Assembly: GCA_039961735.1 (NCBI GenBank) | Contig: JABRVX010000045.1 | Coordinates: 1-58,640, forward strand | Length of the DNA stretch: 58,640 nt | Reading direction: 5' to 3' | DNA from: Fimbriimonadia bacterium | GTDB lineage: Bacteria; Armatimonadota; Fimbriimonadia; Fimbriimonadales; JABRVX01 | Shown: positions 16,124-24,235 of the stretch, in pieces | Layout: every line of letters begins with the position of its first letter | How positions within the stretch are numbered: position 1 is the stretch's first letter | The notes under the pieces: model-generated | What the model was told of the DNA's origin: nothing | Database searches by the model: none | Seen by the model: only the letters and a program-made list of their open reading frames with translations | Program-made: the position numbers and the translations under genes

Positions 16124-18369
16124 GGGCATTCCTGTGGGTCGCGCTTCTGTTCGCAGCGTGTGCGTATGCCCAGGACAACCCACTGAAGCCCAGCGGCTTT
16201 CGCCCCCCGCCGCCCAAGCAGCACGACTTGGGTCCGCCGGACCCGACGCTGGAGGACACGGCACGCATCTATTGGAAGCGCTTCGGCTTCATGAAGATGG
16301 TGGGCCCCAAGGTGTCTGCCGGCAATGGCGTGGAGTTCCAGTATCGCGGCTATACCGTACGAGCAGACGAGGCCGAGGGCGACGTGGATACCGAGCAGTT
16401 CACACTGCGCGGCGGCGTCACCCTGCGAGGTAAAGACCAAGTGGTCACCGGAACAGAAGTGTGGGTGGACTTCCGGGAAAAGACCTACCGGTTCTCGGAC
16501 GGAACTGCCGACTTTCGGCCCAGCTTCTTCGATGGCCGACTACTCTCGGACCTATACGGCACTGCACAGCACTCCGAGGGTGGAGAGTCGCATGTCGTGC
16601 TCGATGCTGGCACGCTGACCACCTGCTCCTCGGAGCACCCGCACTTCCACCTCGGAGCACGTGCCATCGAGGTGACACCGGGAGACCGCGCCATCCTACG
16701 AGATGTTAAGATCAGTGCCCTGGACCGGACACTGCTAACGCTCCGTCACTTCGTGTTGCCCTTAGACCGACCAGACTACAACGGCTACCTGCCAGACGTG
16801 GGTCGCTCGCAGATCGAGGGTGTGTATGTGAAATCGCGTTTCGACGCAGACCTGCTCGGCAAACAGCGTGCTACCATTCGTGCGGAAGCCATGGAGAAGC
16901 GCGGCCTCGGTCTCGGCTTAGGCCAGACGTGGAAGTATGCAGCCGGAGCGGGTGGTTACAACGTCTACAACCTCTACGACCAACAGCGCGGACAGAACAC
17001 ACTAACCGGAGACTTCACTCATAACGAACGTCTGGGCAAGCTGGCATTCAGTTCGCGCCTCGGGCTCAGTCGCAACATCTATGCGAACTTCCCGGAAACA
17101 CGACGACTGGACGGTTCCATCGGTTTACGCTACGGCACTTCGTCACTGGATTATCGCGAATCGCGTAACGACAGCGGTGACTACGGGTCAGGCAACCGCA
17201 CGATAGGTCTTTCCGACAACAGGCGCCTGGGTGGAGGACTCTCTGCCACCTCACGCATCACATACACCAACTTCGAGACCGAGCGCGGAGGCGTGACGCT
17301 CAGCCAGCGCGAGCAGGCGGACGTCAACCTCGGACTTCGCTACGCCGCACGGAAGTTCGACGCGGAACTCACCTATCAACGTCTCGTGCCCATCGGCGGC
17401 ACGACCACCTATCGCACCTCCTTCGAGCGCACGCCGGCGCTAACCTTCCGGACCGATACGAACAGGTTGCTAGGATGGCGCGATGAGCCGAGGGTGGCAC
17501 TCGAAGCGAGCGTTGGAGAGTACGTGGACGGCTTTCGCAACGTCCGCGTTGTAAGAGAGGGATTCGGCGCACGAGCCTCGCAAAGCACGAAGACCGGCAG
17601 AGGGTTATCGTTCGGCTACAGCTCCGAGTTCGCGCAGTCCTTCCACAGTGACGGCACCGCACAATATGTGCTGAATCAGACACTCGAGACCCGGTACGGC
17701 CTGTCTTCCGGTGAGCGCGCAGAGGGCATCATTCTTCGATACCGCTACACGCGCCCCTACGGCTACTCGCCGCTCTCTTTCGATCGACGGGGCGAGACGA
17801 ACATAGCGACCGCTCTGCTGGAGCTGCCATTTGCCGACGGACTGACGTTTCGCGCCGGTGGTGGATATGACCTGCTACAGGAAAAGCGAGGACAAGTCGC
17901 GTGGAACACGCTAGGATTGGCGTTGCGCTACCGTCCATCAGAAGACTTCTTGGCACTAGCGACTTCCTCGTATGACCCTCGCGAGAAGGTCTGGAGTACC
18001 ACGCGGTTGGCCTTCGCCTGGCGACTAGGGGAGACCACCCTGCAAGCGGAGGGCCGCTACGACGGTAGATTGGAGCGGTGGGGGAATGCGAACTTCAGGT
18101 TGGAGGGGTTTCGCCTCGGACGCCTGAAGACCTCGCTTTTGTTGCTCTACAACGGGTACTTGAAGCAGTTCGACACCCAGCAGTTCCAACTTACCTACGA
18201 TCTCCACTGCGCGGAGGCGGTGATAGGTTACCGCAACACGCTGACGGGATATCGGCGCGGGCAGGACTTTCAATTCGCCATACGCCTGAAGGCGCTGCCT
18301 TACCGCTCCGACTTCGGTCTGGGTGTGTCCGGCGAACCGCTTGATACTAGCACGGGCGTAGACTTCTGA
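16120..18369 (+). CDS. LptD/OstA-like outer-membrane LPS assembly protein
   Basis: A 749-residue protein with a signal peptide (RAFLWVALLFAACAYAQ). Residues about 60-230 resemble an OstA/LptA jellyroll (VEFQYRGYTVRADEAEGDVD, then GKDQVVTGTEVWVDFREKTY). The remaining 500 residues alternate short strands rich in aromatic residues and Arg, typical of a large outer-membrane barrel, and end in a Phe (GVDF). By family knowledge LptD places LPS in the outer leaflet. It is coupled to the LptF/G-type gene by a 4-base overlap, which fits one LPS-transport operon. Sequence is divergent, so symbol withheld. Confidence 0.8.
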   Translation: MRAFLWVALLFAACAYAQDNPLKPSGFRPPPPKQHDLGPPDPTLEDTARIYWKRFGFMKMVGPKVSAGNGVEFQYRGYTVRADEAEGDVDTEQFTLRGGVTLRGKDQVVTGTEVWVDFREKTYRFSDGTADFRPSFFDGRLLSDLYGTAQHSEGGESHVVLDAGTLTTCSSEHPHFHLGARAIEVTPGDRAILRDVKISALDRTLLTLRHFVLPLDRPDYNGYLPDVGRSQIEGVYVKSRFDADLLGKQRATIRAEAMEKRGLGLGLGQTWKYAAGAGGYNVYNLYDQQRGQNTLTGDFTHNERLGKLAFSSRLGLSRNIYANFPETRRLDGSIGLRYGTSSLDYRESRNDSGDYGSGNRTIGLSDNRRLGGGLSATSRITYTNFETERGGVTLSQREQADVNLGLRYAARKFDAELTYQRLVPIGGTTTYRTSFERTPALTFRTDTNRLLGWRDEPRVALEASVGEYVDGFRNVRVVREGFGARASQSTKTGRGLSFGYSSEFAQSFHSDGTAQYVLNQTLETRYGLSSGERAEGIILRYRYTRPYGYSPLSFDRRGETNIATALLELPFADGLTFRAGGGYDLLQEKRGQVAWNTLGLALRYRPSEDFLALATSSYDPREKVWSTTRLAFAWRLGETTLQAEGRYDGRLERWGNANFRLEGFRLGRLKTSLLLLYNGYLKQFDTQQFQLTYDLHCAEAVIGYRNTLTGYRRGQDFQFAIRLKALPYRSDFGLGVSGEPLDTSTGVDF

Positions 18370-18370
18370 C

Positions 18371-18973
18371 ATGCTACCACCGCGACGGTCGACGCGCGAA
18401 ATACTAAAGCCACCTACCCAGCTGATCGCGAAGGAAATTGCGCGCCTGGAGGCGGTCATCGAGAAGGGAATACGGTTGCTCGAAGATGTCGTCCGGGCGC
18501 GCCTGGCGGCACAGAGCGAGATGACGGAGCTGTCTGCCGAGCTACGAAGGATAGAAGCAGAGGCTGCGCTACTAGGTGATGCCACCCCGGCCCGACTGTC
18601 GCCAGCCGAGATCCGAAGACGCGTGCAACGCCTAGACCGCCATCTACAGCAGTGCCGAGAAAGGGAGCGACATCTCTCCACGGCTATCAGTCAGGGAGAG
18701 GCCGCTCTGTGGAGTGTGAAACGTGAGGCGGATGATATCCAGCAACTATGGCGCCAGGCTCGCGACCTGACGCGCATGCGTCTGGTGGCCCGCGGCATGG
18801 CAGTCGAGCCACATCGCGAGCCATGGGGCGGCGTTCCGGCTCGCGCGCTAGCTGACATGGGGGATGGAGAAGCGTCGCTCTATGCCACCACGACCGCCCG
18901 ACTCCGTGACTGGCGCCGACGCGCCGCAGCCACTACATCTACGCTCAAATCACAGCTACGTGGGAGGAGGTAG
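18371..18973 (+). CDS. Coiled-coil protein of unknown function
   Basis: A 200-residue, highly charged protein predicted almost wholly helical (KEIARLEAVIEKGIRLLEDV, RRRVQRLDRHLQQCRERERH), with no signal peptide or membrane segment. It starts 2 bases after the LptD-like stop and so probably shares the transcript. Its heptad-like spacing suggests a dimeric coiled coil. No named family is recognised. The Arg-rich C-terminus (LKSQLRGRR) could contact nucleic acid or membrane lipids, but that is speculation. Confidence 0.6.
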   Translation: MLPPRRSTREILKPPTQLIAKEIARLEAVIEKGIRLLEDVVRARLAAQSEMTELSAELRRIEAEAALLGDATPARLSPAEIRRRVQRLDRHLQQCRERERHLSTAISQGEAALWSVKREADDIQQLWRQARDLTRMRLVARGMAVEPHREPWGGVPARALADMGDGEASLYATTTARLRDWRRRAAATTSTLKSQLRGRR

Positions 18974-19039
18974 ATTGACGAGTCACCGATGCTGTCCGTC
19001 TCTCGCATACCGGAACAAGAGGATGGCAAATGGGCTGTC

Positions 19040-19064
19040 GTCATGCTGAGCTCGTCGAAGCATG
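19040..19064 (+). repeat. Solitary copy of the REP-like palindrome
   Basis: One copy of the repeat (arms TCATGCT and AGCATG, loop containing GAGCTCGTCGA) in the 148-base gap between the coiled-coil gene and the SpoU methyltransferase. It belongs to the family that clusters around the GIY-YIG gene at 55 kb. Confidence 0.8.
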
Positions 19065-19121
19065 TACGAATACCGCTCGACATGACGGCTCCCGTGTTAC
19101 TCGAGAGGTGGGATGGACACG

Positions 19122-19730
19122 CTACCGTGTGTGTCCCTCCGTCCCACGTAGCATCAGCTCGAAGGCCACGACCGCAGCCGCGACGTGTACGTTGAGTGAG
19201 CGTCCCTTTCCATACATAGGGATGTACACGGCAGCATCGCACGCCTCGATCAGTCTGTTCCCGATGCCGCCCCCCTCCGCCCCTAGCACCAGACAGGTCT
19301 TCTGAGGATACTCGAATGCCATGTAGTGCTCAGCGCCCTCGGCCACTTCGACCGCTACCAGCGAGTACCCTTCCTGCTTCAACACTGTCAGCGCCTCGGT
19401 CCACTTCTCGAATGTTCGGAAAGGCACCCGTCGGTGCATTCCCATCGAAGTGACACCGATCATCGGGTGTGGTGGAGTGGGCGTGCGCCCCACGAGCACC
19501 AGTTCCCGTGCCCCGCACGCCGCTGCCACACGAAACATGCCACCCACGTTGTAGCCATCCTGCCAGTCCTGGAGCAGGAATGCCAGGTGCTTCTGCGGCG
19601 GGTGCTGAGACTCGAACGCTTTCCTCTCCTTGCGCAGCGCGGTCTTCTTTCGGATAGCGTGGCCATGTGGCATGACTCGCATTGTGGCAGAGCGTGTACA
19701 CATGACGCGTTTCATCTTCTCAGTTGACAT
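19122..19730 (-). CDS. SpoU/TrmH-family RNA 2'-O-methyltransferase
   Basis: A 202-residue S-adenosylmethionine-dependent methyltransferase with the three SPOUT motifs in order: NVGGMFRVAAACG (about 63-75), CLVLGAEGGGIGNRL (about 145-159) and IPMYGKGRSLNVHVAAAVVA (about 170-189), which form the knotted cofactor pocket. It lacks the extra N-terminal RNA-binding domain of larger members. Target (tRNA or rRNA) cannot be assigned. The start is uncertain: several in-frame ATGs occur in the first 20 codons and none has a strong ribosome-binding site. Confidence 0.9.
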   Translation of the reverse strand: MSTEKMKRVMCTRSATMRVMPHGHAIRKKTALRKERKAFESQHPPQKHLAFLLQDWQDGYNVGGMFRVAAACGARELVLVGRTPTPPHPMIGVTSMGMHRRVPFRTFEKWTEALTVLKQEGYSLVAVEVAEGAEHYMAFEYPQKTCLVLGAEGGGIGNRLIEACDAAVYIPMYGKGRSLNVHVAAAVVAFELMLRGTEGHTR

Positions 19731-19853
19731 CGGGCTGGCAGTGTGGCAGCGCTATCAGCAGGGCGGTGATCCGCTGGTCACCCTCACCACTGCGAGAGGT
19801 GAGAGACAAGACAAACGTTAGTGGGCCAAACATGACGGTCGGGGAACAACCGC

Positions 19854-21188
19854 CTATACCAGCTCGCCCATCATCCCCCAAAGATGGCCATCGGTGGCGC
19901 GCACGGTGGCAAGGCGGCCTCTGCGCTCCGGGCCGCCGGGGAAGTGCATCATTCGGAACTCCCGCGTGTACCCCGCCAGCAGTCGCCGGTCCTTGTCCGA
20001 CGGCCCCTCGATCAGTACCTCGAACTCGCGTCCTACGCACCCACGGTTCTTCTCGATGGCGATCCCGTTCTGCAGGTCAATCAGCCGGTTCAGACGCTCG
20101 GCCTTCACCTCTTCGGGGATCTGGTCCGGCATCTCGGCTGCCTTCGTACCCGGCCGCGTCGAATACGCGAACATGAAGGCGCTGTCGAACCGCACCTCGC
20201 GCACCACATCCAGCGTGCGCTGGAACTGCGTTTCCGTCTCTCCAGGAAACCCCACGATGATGTCCGTAGTGATACCGATGTGCGGCACCGCGGCGCGCAA
20301 ACGCTGCGCCGTGCGCAGGAACTCTTTCACCGAGTACACCCGCTTCATCCGTTGCAGCACCTCGTCGTCGCCCGACTGCAGCGGCAGATGCACGTGCTCC
20401 ATCACCTGGGGCACATCGCGGATGGTCTCGATCAGATCGTCGGAGAAGTCCCTCGGGTACGGCGACGTGAATCGAATGCGCTCTAGCCCCTCGATCTCTG
20501 CGAGTCGTCGTAGCAACAGGTGGAACGGCACCCGGCCCTCCAACAGGTTCTTGCCGTAGCTGTTCACCGTTTGACCGAGCAGCGTCACCTCTTTGGTGCC
20601 ATGCGCAGCCAGCTCGCGAACTTCGCGCAGGATGTCCTCGGTGGGTCTGCTTCGCTCCCGTCCTCGCGTCACGGGCACCACGCAGAAGGTGCAGAATTTG
20701 TCGCACCCATACTGGATGGGCACGAAGGCCTTCAGTTTCGGCTTTCTCCCCGTCGCTCGACCGGGAAGGTCGGTCACCACGGCACCTTTGCGCTCCGGCA
20801 TCTCCGTGCGCATCGCGAAGCCACGCCGCTCTCTCGCCTGCTCCACCATCTCGGGTATCACGGCTAGGTCCCGTGTGCCGACGACGAAGTCCACATGGGT
20901 CGCCCTGTTGCGGATGCTCGCCCCCTTGAGCTGAGCCATGCACCCGACCACCCCGATCACCAGATCCGGCCGCTCTTTCTTCAGCTTCTTCAGGCGGCCG
21001 AGCAGTGAGAAGGCCTTCTGCTCGGGCTTGGCGCGTACCGAGCAGGTGTTGAGGATCACCACACTGGCGTCCTGAAGGGTGTCGGCGGGATGCATACCGC
21101 GTTCATCGAGGAAGAGAGAGATCTGTTCGCTGTCTTCCTCGTTCATTTGGCAGCCCCAGGTGACAATCTTGTAGCTATCCGCGCCCAT
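19854..21188 (-). CDS. miaB: tRNA-2-methylthio-N6-dimethylallyladenosine synthase
   Basis: A 444-residue radical-SAM enzyme that adds the methylthio group to i6A37 in tRNAs. The N-terminal domain carries three cluster cysteines (TWGCQMNEEDSE, LNTCSVR, VVGCMAQ); the radical-SAM motif is YGCDKFCTFCVVP; a TRAM RNA-binding domain (residues about 375-444) ends the protein. The ATG at 21188 was chosen because the family core begins 5 residues later; a longer reading frame upstream runs through a GC hairpin that looks like the terminator of the next gene. The partner prenyltransferase miaA is not in the window. Confidence 0.95.
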   Translation of the reverse strand: MGADSYKIVTWGCQMNEEDSEQISLFLDERGMHPADTLQDASVVILNTCSVRAKPEQKAFSLLGRLKKLKKERPDLVIGVVGCMAQLKGASIRNRATHVDFVVGTRDLAVIPEMVEQARERRGFAMRTEMPERKGAVVTDLPGRATGRKPKLKAFVPIQYGCDKFCTFCVVPVTRGRERSRPTEDILREVRELAAHGTKEVTLLGQTVNSYGKNLLEGRVPFHLLLRRLAEIEGLERIRFTSPYPRDFSDDLIETIRDVPQVMEHVHLPLQSGDDEVLQRMKRVYSVKEFLRTAQRLRAAVPHIGITTDIIVGFPGETETQFQRTLDVVREVRFDSAFMFAYSTRPGTKAAEMPDQIPEEVKAERLNRLIDLQNGIAIEKNRGCVGREFEVLIEGPSDKDRRLLAGYTREFRMMHFPGGPERRGRLATVRATDGHLWGMMGELV

Positions 21189-21259
21189 TTCGAGTGCGCA
21201 ATGATACCAAACGGACGTCCCGAACAGAGGTGCCGACGGGTCGGCGGCCACAAAGTCAG

Positions 21260-21285
21260 GAGGCGGGGCCGTCCGGCCCCGCCTC
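21260..21285 (-). terminator. GC-rich hairpin after the PEP-CTERM gene
   Basis: A perfect 11-bp stem with a 4-base loop (arms GAGGCGGGGCC and GGCCCCGCCTC, reading the minus strand) lies between the PEP-CTERM stop (21310) and miaB (21188). The T tract after it is poor, so it may be a weak terminator or an mRNA-stabilising structure. Confidence 0.5.
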
Positions 21286-21309
21286 ATACGGATGTACCTG
21301 CGTCCGAGC

Positions 21310-22197
21310 CTACTTGCGTCGCCGAAGAGCGAGCAAGCCGAGAAGACCGCTCGCCAATGCTACGTAGGTGCTCGGCTCAGGAACCACCTCGATGGTGAAC
21401 CAGTGGCGGTCGCCCCTAGCCAGCGTACCGTTGATCAAGGTGCCGCCAACGTTCAGGCCGTAGTCGCCCCCCCTGGTGTCGATCCCGCCGCCGGCGCCGC
21501 TGCGGTCCCAGCTGCCGCCTCCGGAAATCGCGTCACCCGGATCGCGGGTGTTGTAGCCGCCCAAGCACAGATAGTACAGGCCAGGAGACAGTACCAGATC
21601 CAGGTTCGACTGAGCGCCGCTGAAGTCGTCGTTCGCAGCAATGAAGTTGCCGAAGCCGTCGAAGAACGACAACTCGGTATCGAAGGTGGCCGCGAACGTG
21701 TTGATGTTCAATGCCCCGGGGTTGAATGAACCTGCGAAAGTGGGGGTCAGGTCGTACCAAGACACGTTCAGCCAGTAGTCGAACGTGTTGTAGCCCCACA
21801 TGTAATAGCCCCAGGTGTTCGTCCCGCCGGAGTCGAACAGGTCGAAACTGACCCAGCTAGTTGCGTCTGCGGGATAGTTCACGTCGTCGTTGTTCCCGAG
21901 GATCCAGCCACTCGGACTAGTATCGTAGATGTACAGGTACGAGTCACCGTTGCTGGGGTCCACATTCACATCGAAAATGTACCGGCGCAGCGCCCACGAG
22001 CCGTTAGCGGCCGTGTCGAAGTAGTGGAAGTCGTCGTCGGACGAGGTCATGGAGCCGGTGATGTTCTCCCCATTGTTGAGCATGCCGATGTGGCTGCCGG
22101 GGAACGTGTCGTTGGGCTCCTGCTCCGCGAGGTCCGCACATGCCACGCTAATCGCGCCCATAGCGAACGCGGCCAGCAGCAAGCTTCTGGTAAACAT
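21310..22197 (-). CDS. PEP-CTERM sorted extracellular protein
   Basis: A 295-residue secreted protein. It has a signal peptide (FTRSLLLAAFAMGAISVACA), a body rich in Asp, Asn, Gly and aromatic residues (EQEPNDTFPGSHIGML is typical of pre-peptidase C-terminal-like domains), and the C-terminal sorting signal VPEPSTYVALASGLLGLLAL followed by RRRK. By family knowledge the tail is processed by an exosortase and the protein displayed outside the cell with exopolysaccharide; no exosortase gene is here. A 108-base leader separates it from a good promoter. Function unknown. Confidence 0.88.
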   Translation of the reverse strand: MFTRSLLLAAFAMGAISVACADLAEQEPNDTFPGSHIGMLNNGENITGSMTSSDDDFHYFDTAANGSWALRRYIFDVNVDPSNGDSYLYIYDTSPSGWILGNNDDVNYPADATSWVSFDLFDSGGTNTWGYYMWGYNTFDYWLNVSWYDLTPTFAGSFNPGALNINTFAATFDTELSFFDGFGNFIAANDDFSGAQSNLDLVLSPGLYYLCLGGYNTRDPGDAISGGGSWDRSGAGGGIDTRGGDYGLNVGGTLINGTLARGDRHWFTIEVVPEPSTYVALASGLLGLLALRRRK

Positions 22198-22311
22198 GGT
22201 CCAATCTCCTTTACGTGACTGCGATTAGCTTGCATCCACGGAAGGGAGCGGCACAATGGTAGTAATACATAGACAAGCAACGCCGCAGGCACGTAGGCCC
22301 GCCGCAACCTA

Positions 22312-22340
22312 ATGTTAACACACGATTACGGCCTTGTCAA
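22312..22340 (-). promoter_or_regulatory. Promoter of the PEP-CTERM gene
   Basis: On the minus strand a perfect TTGACA (22340-22335) is followed after 17 bases by TAACAT (22317-22312), itself preceded by an extended TG. It points at the PEP-CTERM gene about 110 bases downstream. The rest of the 22198-22671 gap shows no gene I can support. Confidence 0.65.
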
Positions 22341-22671
22341 GACTCGCTGTAGCCTGGTTCGCGGAGCCCCGGCCACAATGCCGGGAGATTCCGCTGCAGG
22401 CCAGATACTTCCTCAGCCACGTTCGCAACTTCGCACAACGGCCAAGCAGTTCTGCCGGATGCGCCCGCGGTAGCGCGAAACCAGGCCGAACTGCGGGGCC
22501 GCAACCCGGAAAGCGAGTGTGTAAGATGTCAGCGCCTCCACGGAATGGATGCGCTGTGCGCGAACGGAGCGCGCCCCGCGCGCCCGGACACCCAGCACGA
22601 GTGCGGGCCGTTCTGGCTCGGCCATTGCACGTCAGGGATTGACGTTTCTCCGAACGTCTCGGAGGTGGCCC

Positions 22672-22902
22672 ATGTATGGGGAAGATGAAGCTCGATTCGA
22701 CGATGCCGACTATCTCGAGGAAGAAGAACTGCCGATGCCGGAGCCTCCCGGCGAGATCGCGCTGCCACGCACGGCCTGGGGCTGGATGACGCCGTTCTTC
22801 GGCACGATGCGCCCTCCGCACCAGCCGCCCGCTCCCGTGGACCCCGAAGCGGAGATGGAACGCCAGCGCGCCGAGGCCGAAGAGTATCTCTCCATGAATT
22901 GA
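22672..22902 (+). CDS. Small acidic protein of unknown function
   Basis: A 76-residue protein with GGAGGTGG 3 bases before the ATG, the reason for choosing this start over an upstream in-frame codon. The sequence is acidic and Pro-rich (DADYLEEEELPMPEPPGE), with a short aromatic centre (TAWGWMTPFFGTM) and a Glu-rich end. No signal peptide or recognised domain. It converges on the basic, Cys-rich gene on the other strand with a shared hairpin between them; the acidic and basic pair is suggestive but the link is unproven. Confidence 0.55.
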   Translation: MYGEDEARFDDADYLEEEELPMPEPPGEIALPRTAWGWMTPFFGTMRPPHQPPAPVDPEAEMERQRAEAEEYLSMN

Positions 22903-22925
22903 GGCGCTCCCGCAGGCAACGAAAC

Positions 22926-22950
22926 GGGGCCCGCCCCGAAGGACGGCCCC
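22926..22950. terminator. Stable hairpin between convergent genes
   Basis: On the minus strand GGGGCCGTCC and GGGCGGGCCCC pair (one bulge) around a TTCG tetraloop closed by C-G, an exceptionally stable hairpin, followed by GTTTCG. It lies between the convergent 22902 and 22977 stops and probably terminates the minus-strand gene, possibly both. Confidence 0.5.
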
Positions 22951-22976
22951 CTCGCATCACAAGTTGCCTTACCGGA

Positions 22977-23615
22977 CTACTTCCCGTAGCAGCAGCACAG
23001 GGGGTTGCCGCCAATGGAGAGGCAGCAGGTCGAGCCCCACTTCATGCTGTAGTTCGCAAGATCTACGAACATGTGCAGCGCCTTGATGTAGTCCTTGTCG
23101 GTGGTGTTGCACAGGTACCAGACGCCGTTGGCGGCCGGCTTCCAAGTGCAGTTACCGAAGGCGAAGTTGAAGCTGTACCACGGGATGCCGTTCTGCAGGA
23201 TGTTCAGGCTAACCATGCTGCCCGAGTAGATCTGGAAGTAGTTCTGCAGGCTCTTCACGGCGTCCGGCGTGTTGCTGATGAGCTGCCACTTGATGCCGTT
23301 GGTCAGCTTCTCGAACTTGATGTTGAAGAACGGCAGGAACTGCGGAGCGGTTGCAGTGCCGGTGAAGGCGCCGAACTTCTGGGTCGTCGTCGTGGTCCGG
23401 CGGACCGAGGTGGTCCTCTTGGTCACGGCCTTCGGCTTGACCGTTCGGGTGGTCTTCGCCGTCGTCTTCGTCGTCCGCTTGACCTTGGCGGAGCCGCTCT
23501 TCTTCACAGGCTTAGTGAGCGTTGCCGTACCACCGATGGGCCTGTAGGTCGAGGTGCCCACGTGCTTGTTCTCAACGTTGCCGGTATTCGGCGTGTTCTG
23601 TTTGTTCACAGCCAT
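22977..23615 (-). CDS. Basic Thr/Lys-rich protein with Cys-rich C-terminus, unknown family
   Basis: A 212-residue protein. The ATG at 23615 has GGAGG 12 bases upstream. Residues about 30-80 are a low-complexity basic tract of Lys, Arg, Thr and Ser (KRTTKTTAKTTRTVKPKAVT), like histone tails or surface-attachment linkers. Residues 85-195 form a compact domain with many Asn, Phe and Tyr (NGIPWYSFNFAFGNCTWKP). The C-terminus has clustered cysteines (STCCLSIGGNPLCCCYGK). There is no signal peptide, so it is probably cytoplasmic or phage-particle-associated. I do not recognise it. It lies downstream of the tail-fibre gene on the same strand but has its own regulated promoter. Confidence 0.65.
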   Translation of the reverse strand: MAVNKQNTPNTGNVENKHVGTSTYRPIGGTATLTKPVKKSGSAKVKRTTKTTAKTTRTVKPKAVTKRTTSVRRTTTTTQKFGAFTGTATAPQFLPFFNIKFEKLTNGIKWQLISNTPDAVKSLQNYFQIYSGSMVSLNILQNGIPWYSFNFAFGNCTWKPAANGVWYLCNTTDKDYIKALHMFVDLANYSMKWGSTCCLSIGGNPLCCCYGK

Positions 23616-23658
23616 GAACCGCACTTTCCTCCATAGCTCAGGCGCAAACGCCTGATGT

Positions 23659-23697
23659 GTCATAGGAATTGTCGGATCACTCTGTGAAAAGTCACAG
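23659..23697 (-). promoter_or_regulatory. Promoter with a TGTGA-N4-TCACA dyad
   Basis: TTCACA (minus strand, 23688-23683) and TATGAC (23664-23659) are 18 bases apart. The -35 box overlaps the perfect dyad CTGTGAAAAGTCACAG (23682-23697), similar to CRP/FNR half-sites but with a 4-base spacer. A second dyad (TCAGGCG-N4-CGCCTGA, 23638-23655) lies in the leader. Both precede the basic Cys-rich gene. Confidence 0.5.
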
Positions 23698-24061
23698 GGC
23701 AGCACCCTCAGCCAGGCTTCGGAGCCTCTGGAAGATGGCGAGTCGTCCTAGCCGCCGAGGCCCGAACACGCAGTGTAGGTCCAGAGCGAACGGGTCCGTG
23801 CGACTGCTCCCGGGGGAACTTTCGACAACTTTTGCGACGCCCGATGCGATCTTCGCATGATCCTTCGGGCCGCACCCTGGCGAGGCCTTGCCATGCAGCC
23901 CACAGCAACGTGCCGGGCAAGGGGTCTCGCGCAGAGTCGGCAGGGGTACAAAACCCGACGACGTCGTCCCAGAGCAATCCCATTGGTGCCGACGATGTCT
24001 CCGAGCGCTCGTAGCCGCTGCACGATGTCTGTCTTCTGAGGTGCGGGGGTCTCGGACTGGC

Positions 24062-24173
24062 CCTCGCACCGGCGTCGCGCCAGACCAGCACCTGCCGACA
24101 AGGTCCGTCCCGCCCTCAAGGCGAACGCGTATCTCCTCGCACCGGCGTCGCGCCAGACCAGCACCTGCCGACA
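24062..24173. repeat. 38-39 bp direct repeat beyond the tail-fibre gene
   Basis: Two identical copies at 24063-24100 and 24136-24173 (CTCGCACCGGCGTCGCG... ending CCTGCCGACA), 73 bases apart start to start, just downstream of the particle module. The whole 23698-24235 stretch otherwise shows no supported gene; the open frames in it are GC-driven and lack ribosome-binding sites. Confidence 0.75.
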
Positions 24174-24235
24174 CGGCGAGCTTACGACTTCGTTCCAGAC
24201 TTGGCGCATTGCTGGAGCGAAGCAATAGGCGTCGT

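Noticed and set aside
21189-21287. 33-codon N-terminal extension of MiaB
   Set aside because: It runs through the GC hairpin that follows the PEP-CTERM gene and has no family similarity.
23706-24235. Several overlapping open frames in the repeat region beyond the tail fibre
   Set aside because: They read through the 38-bp direct repeat in different frames, lack ribosome-binding sites and resemble no protein.
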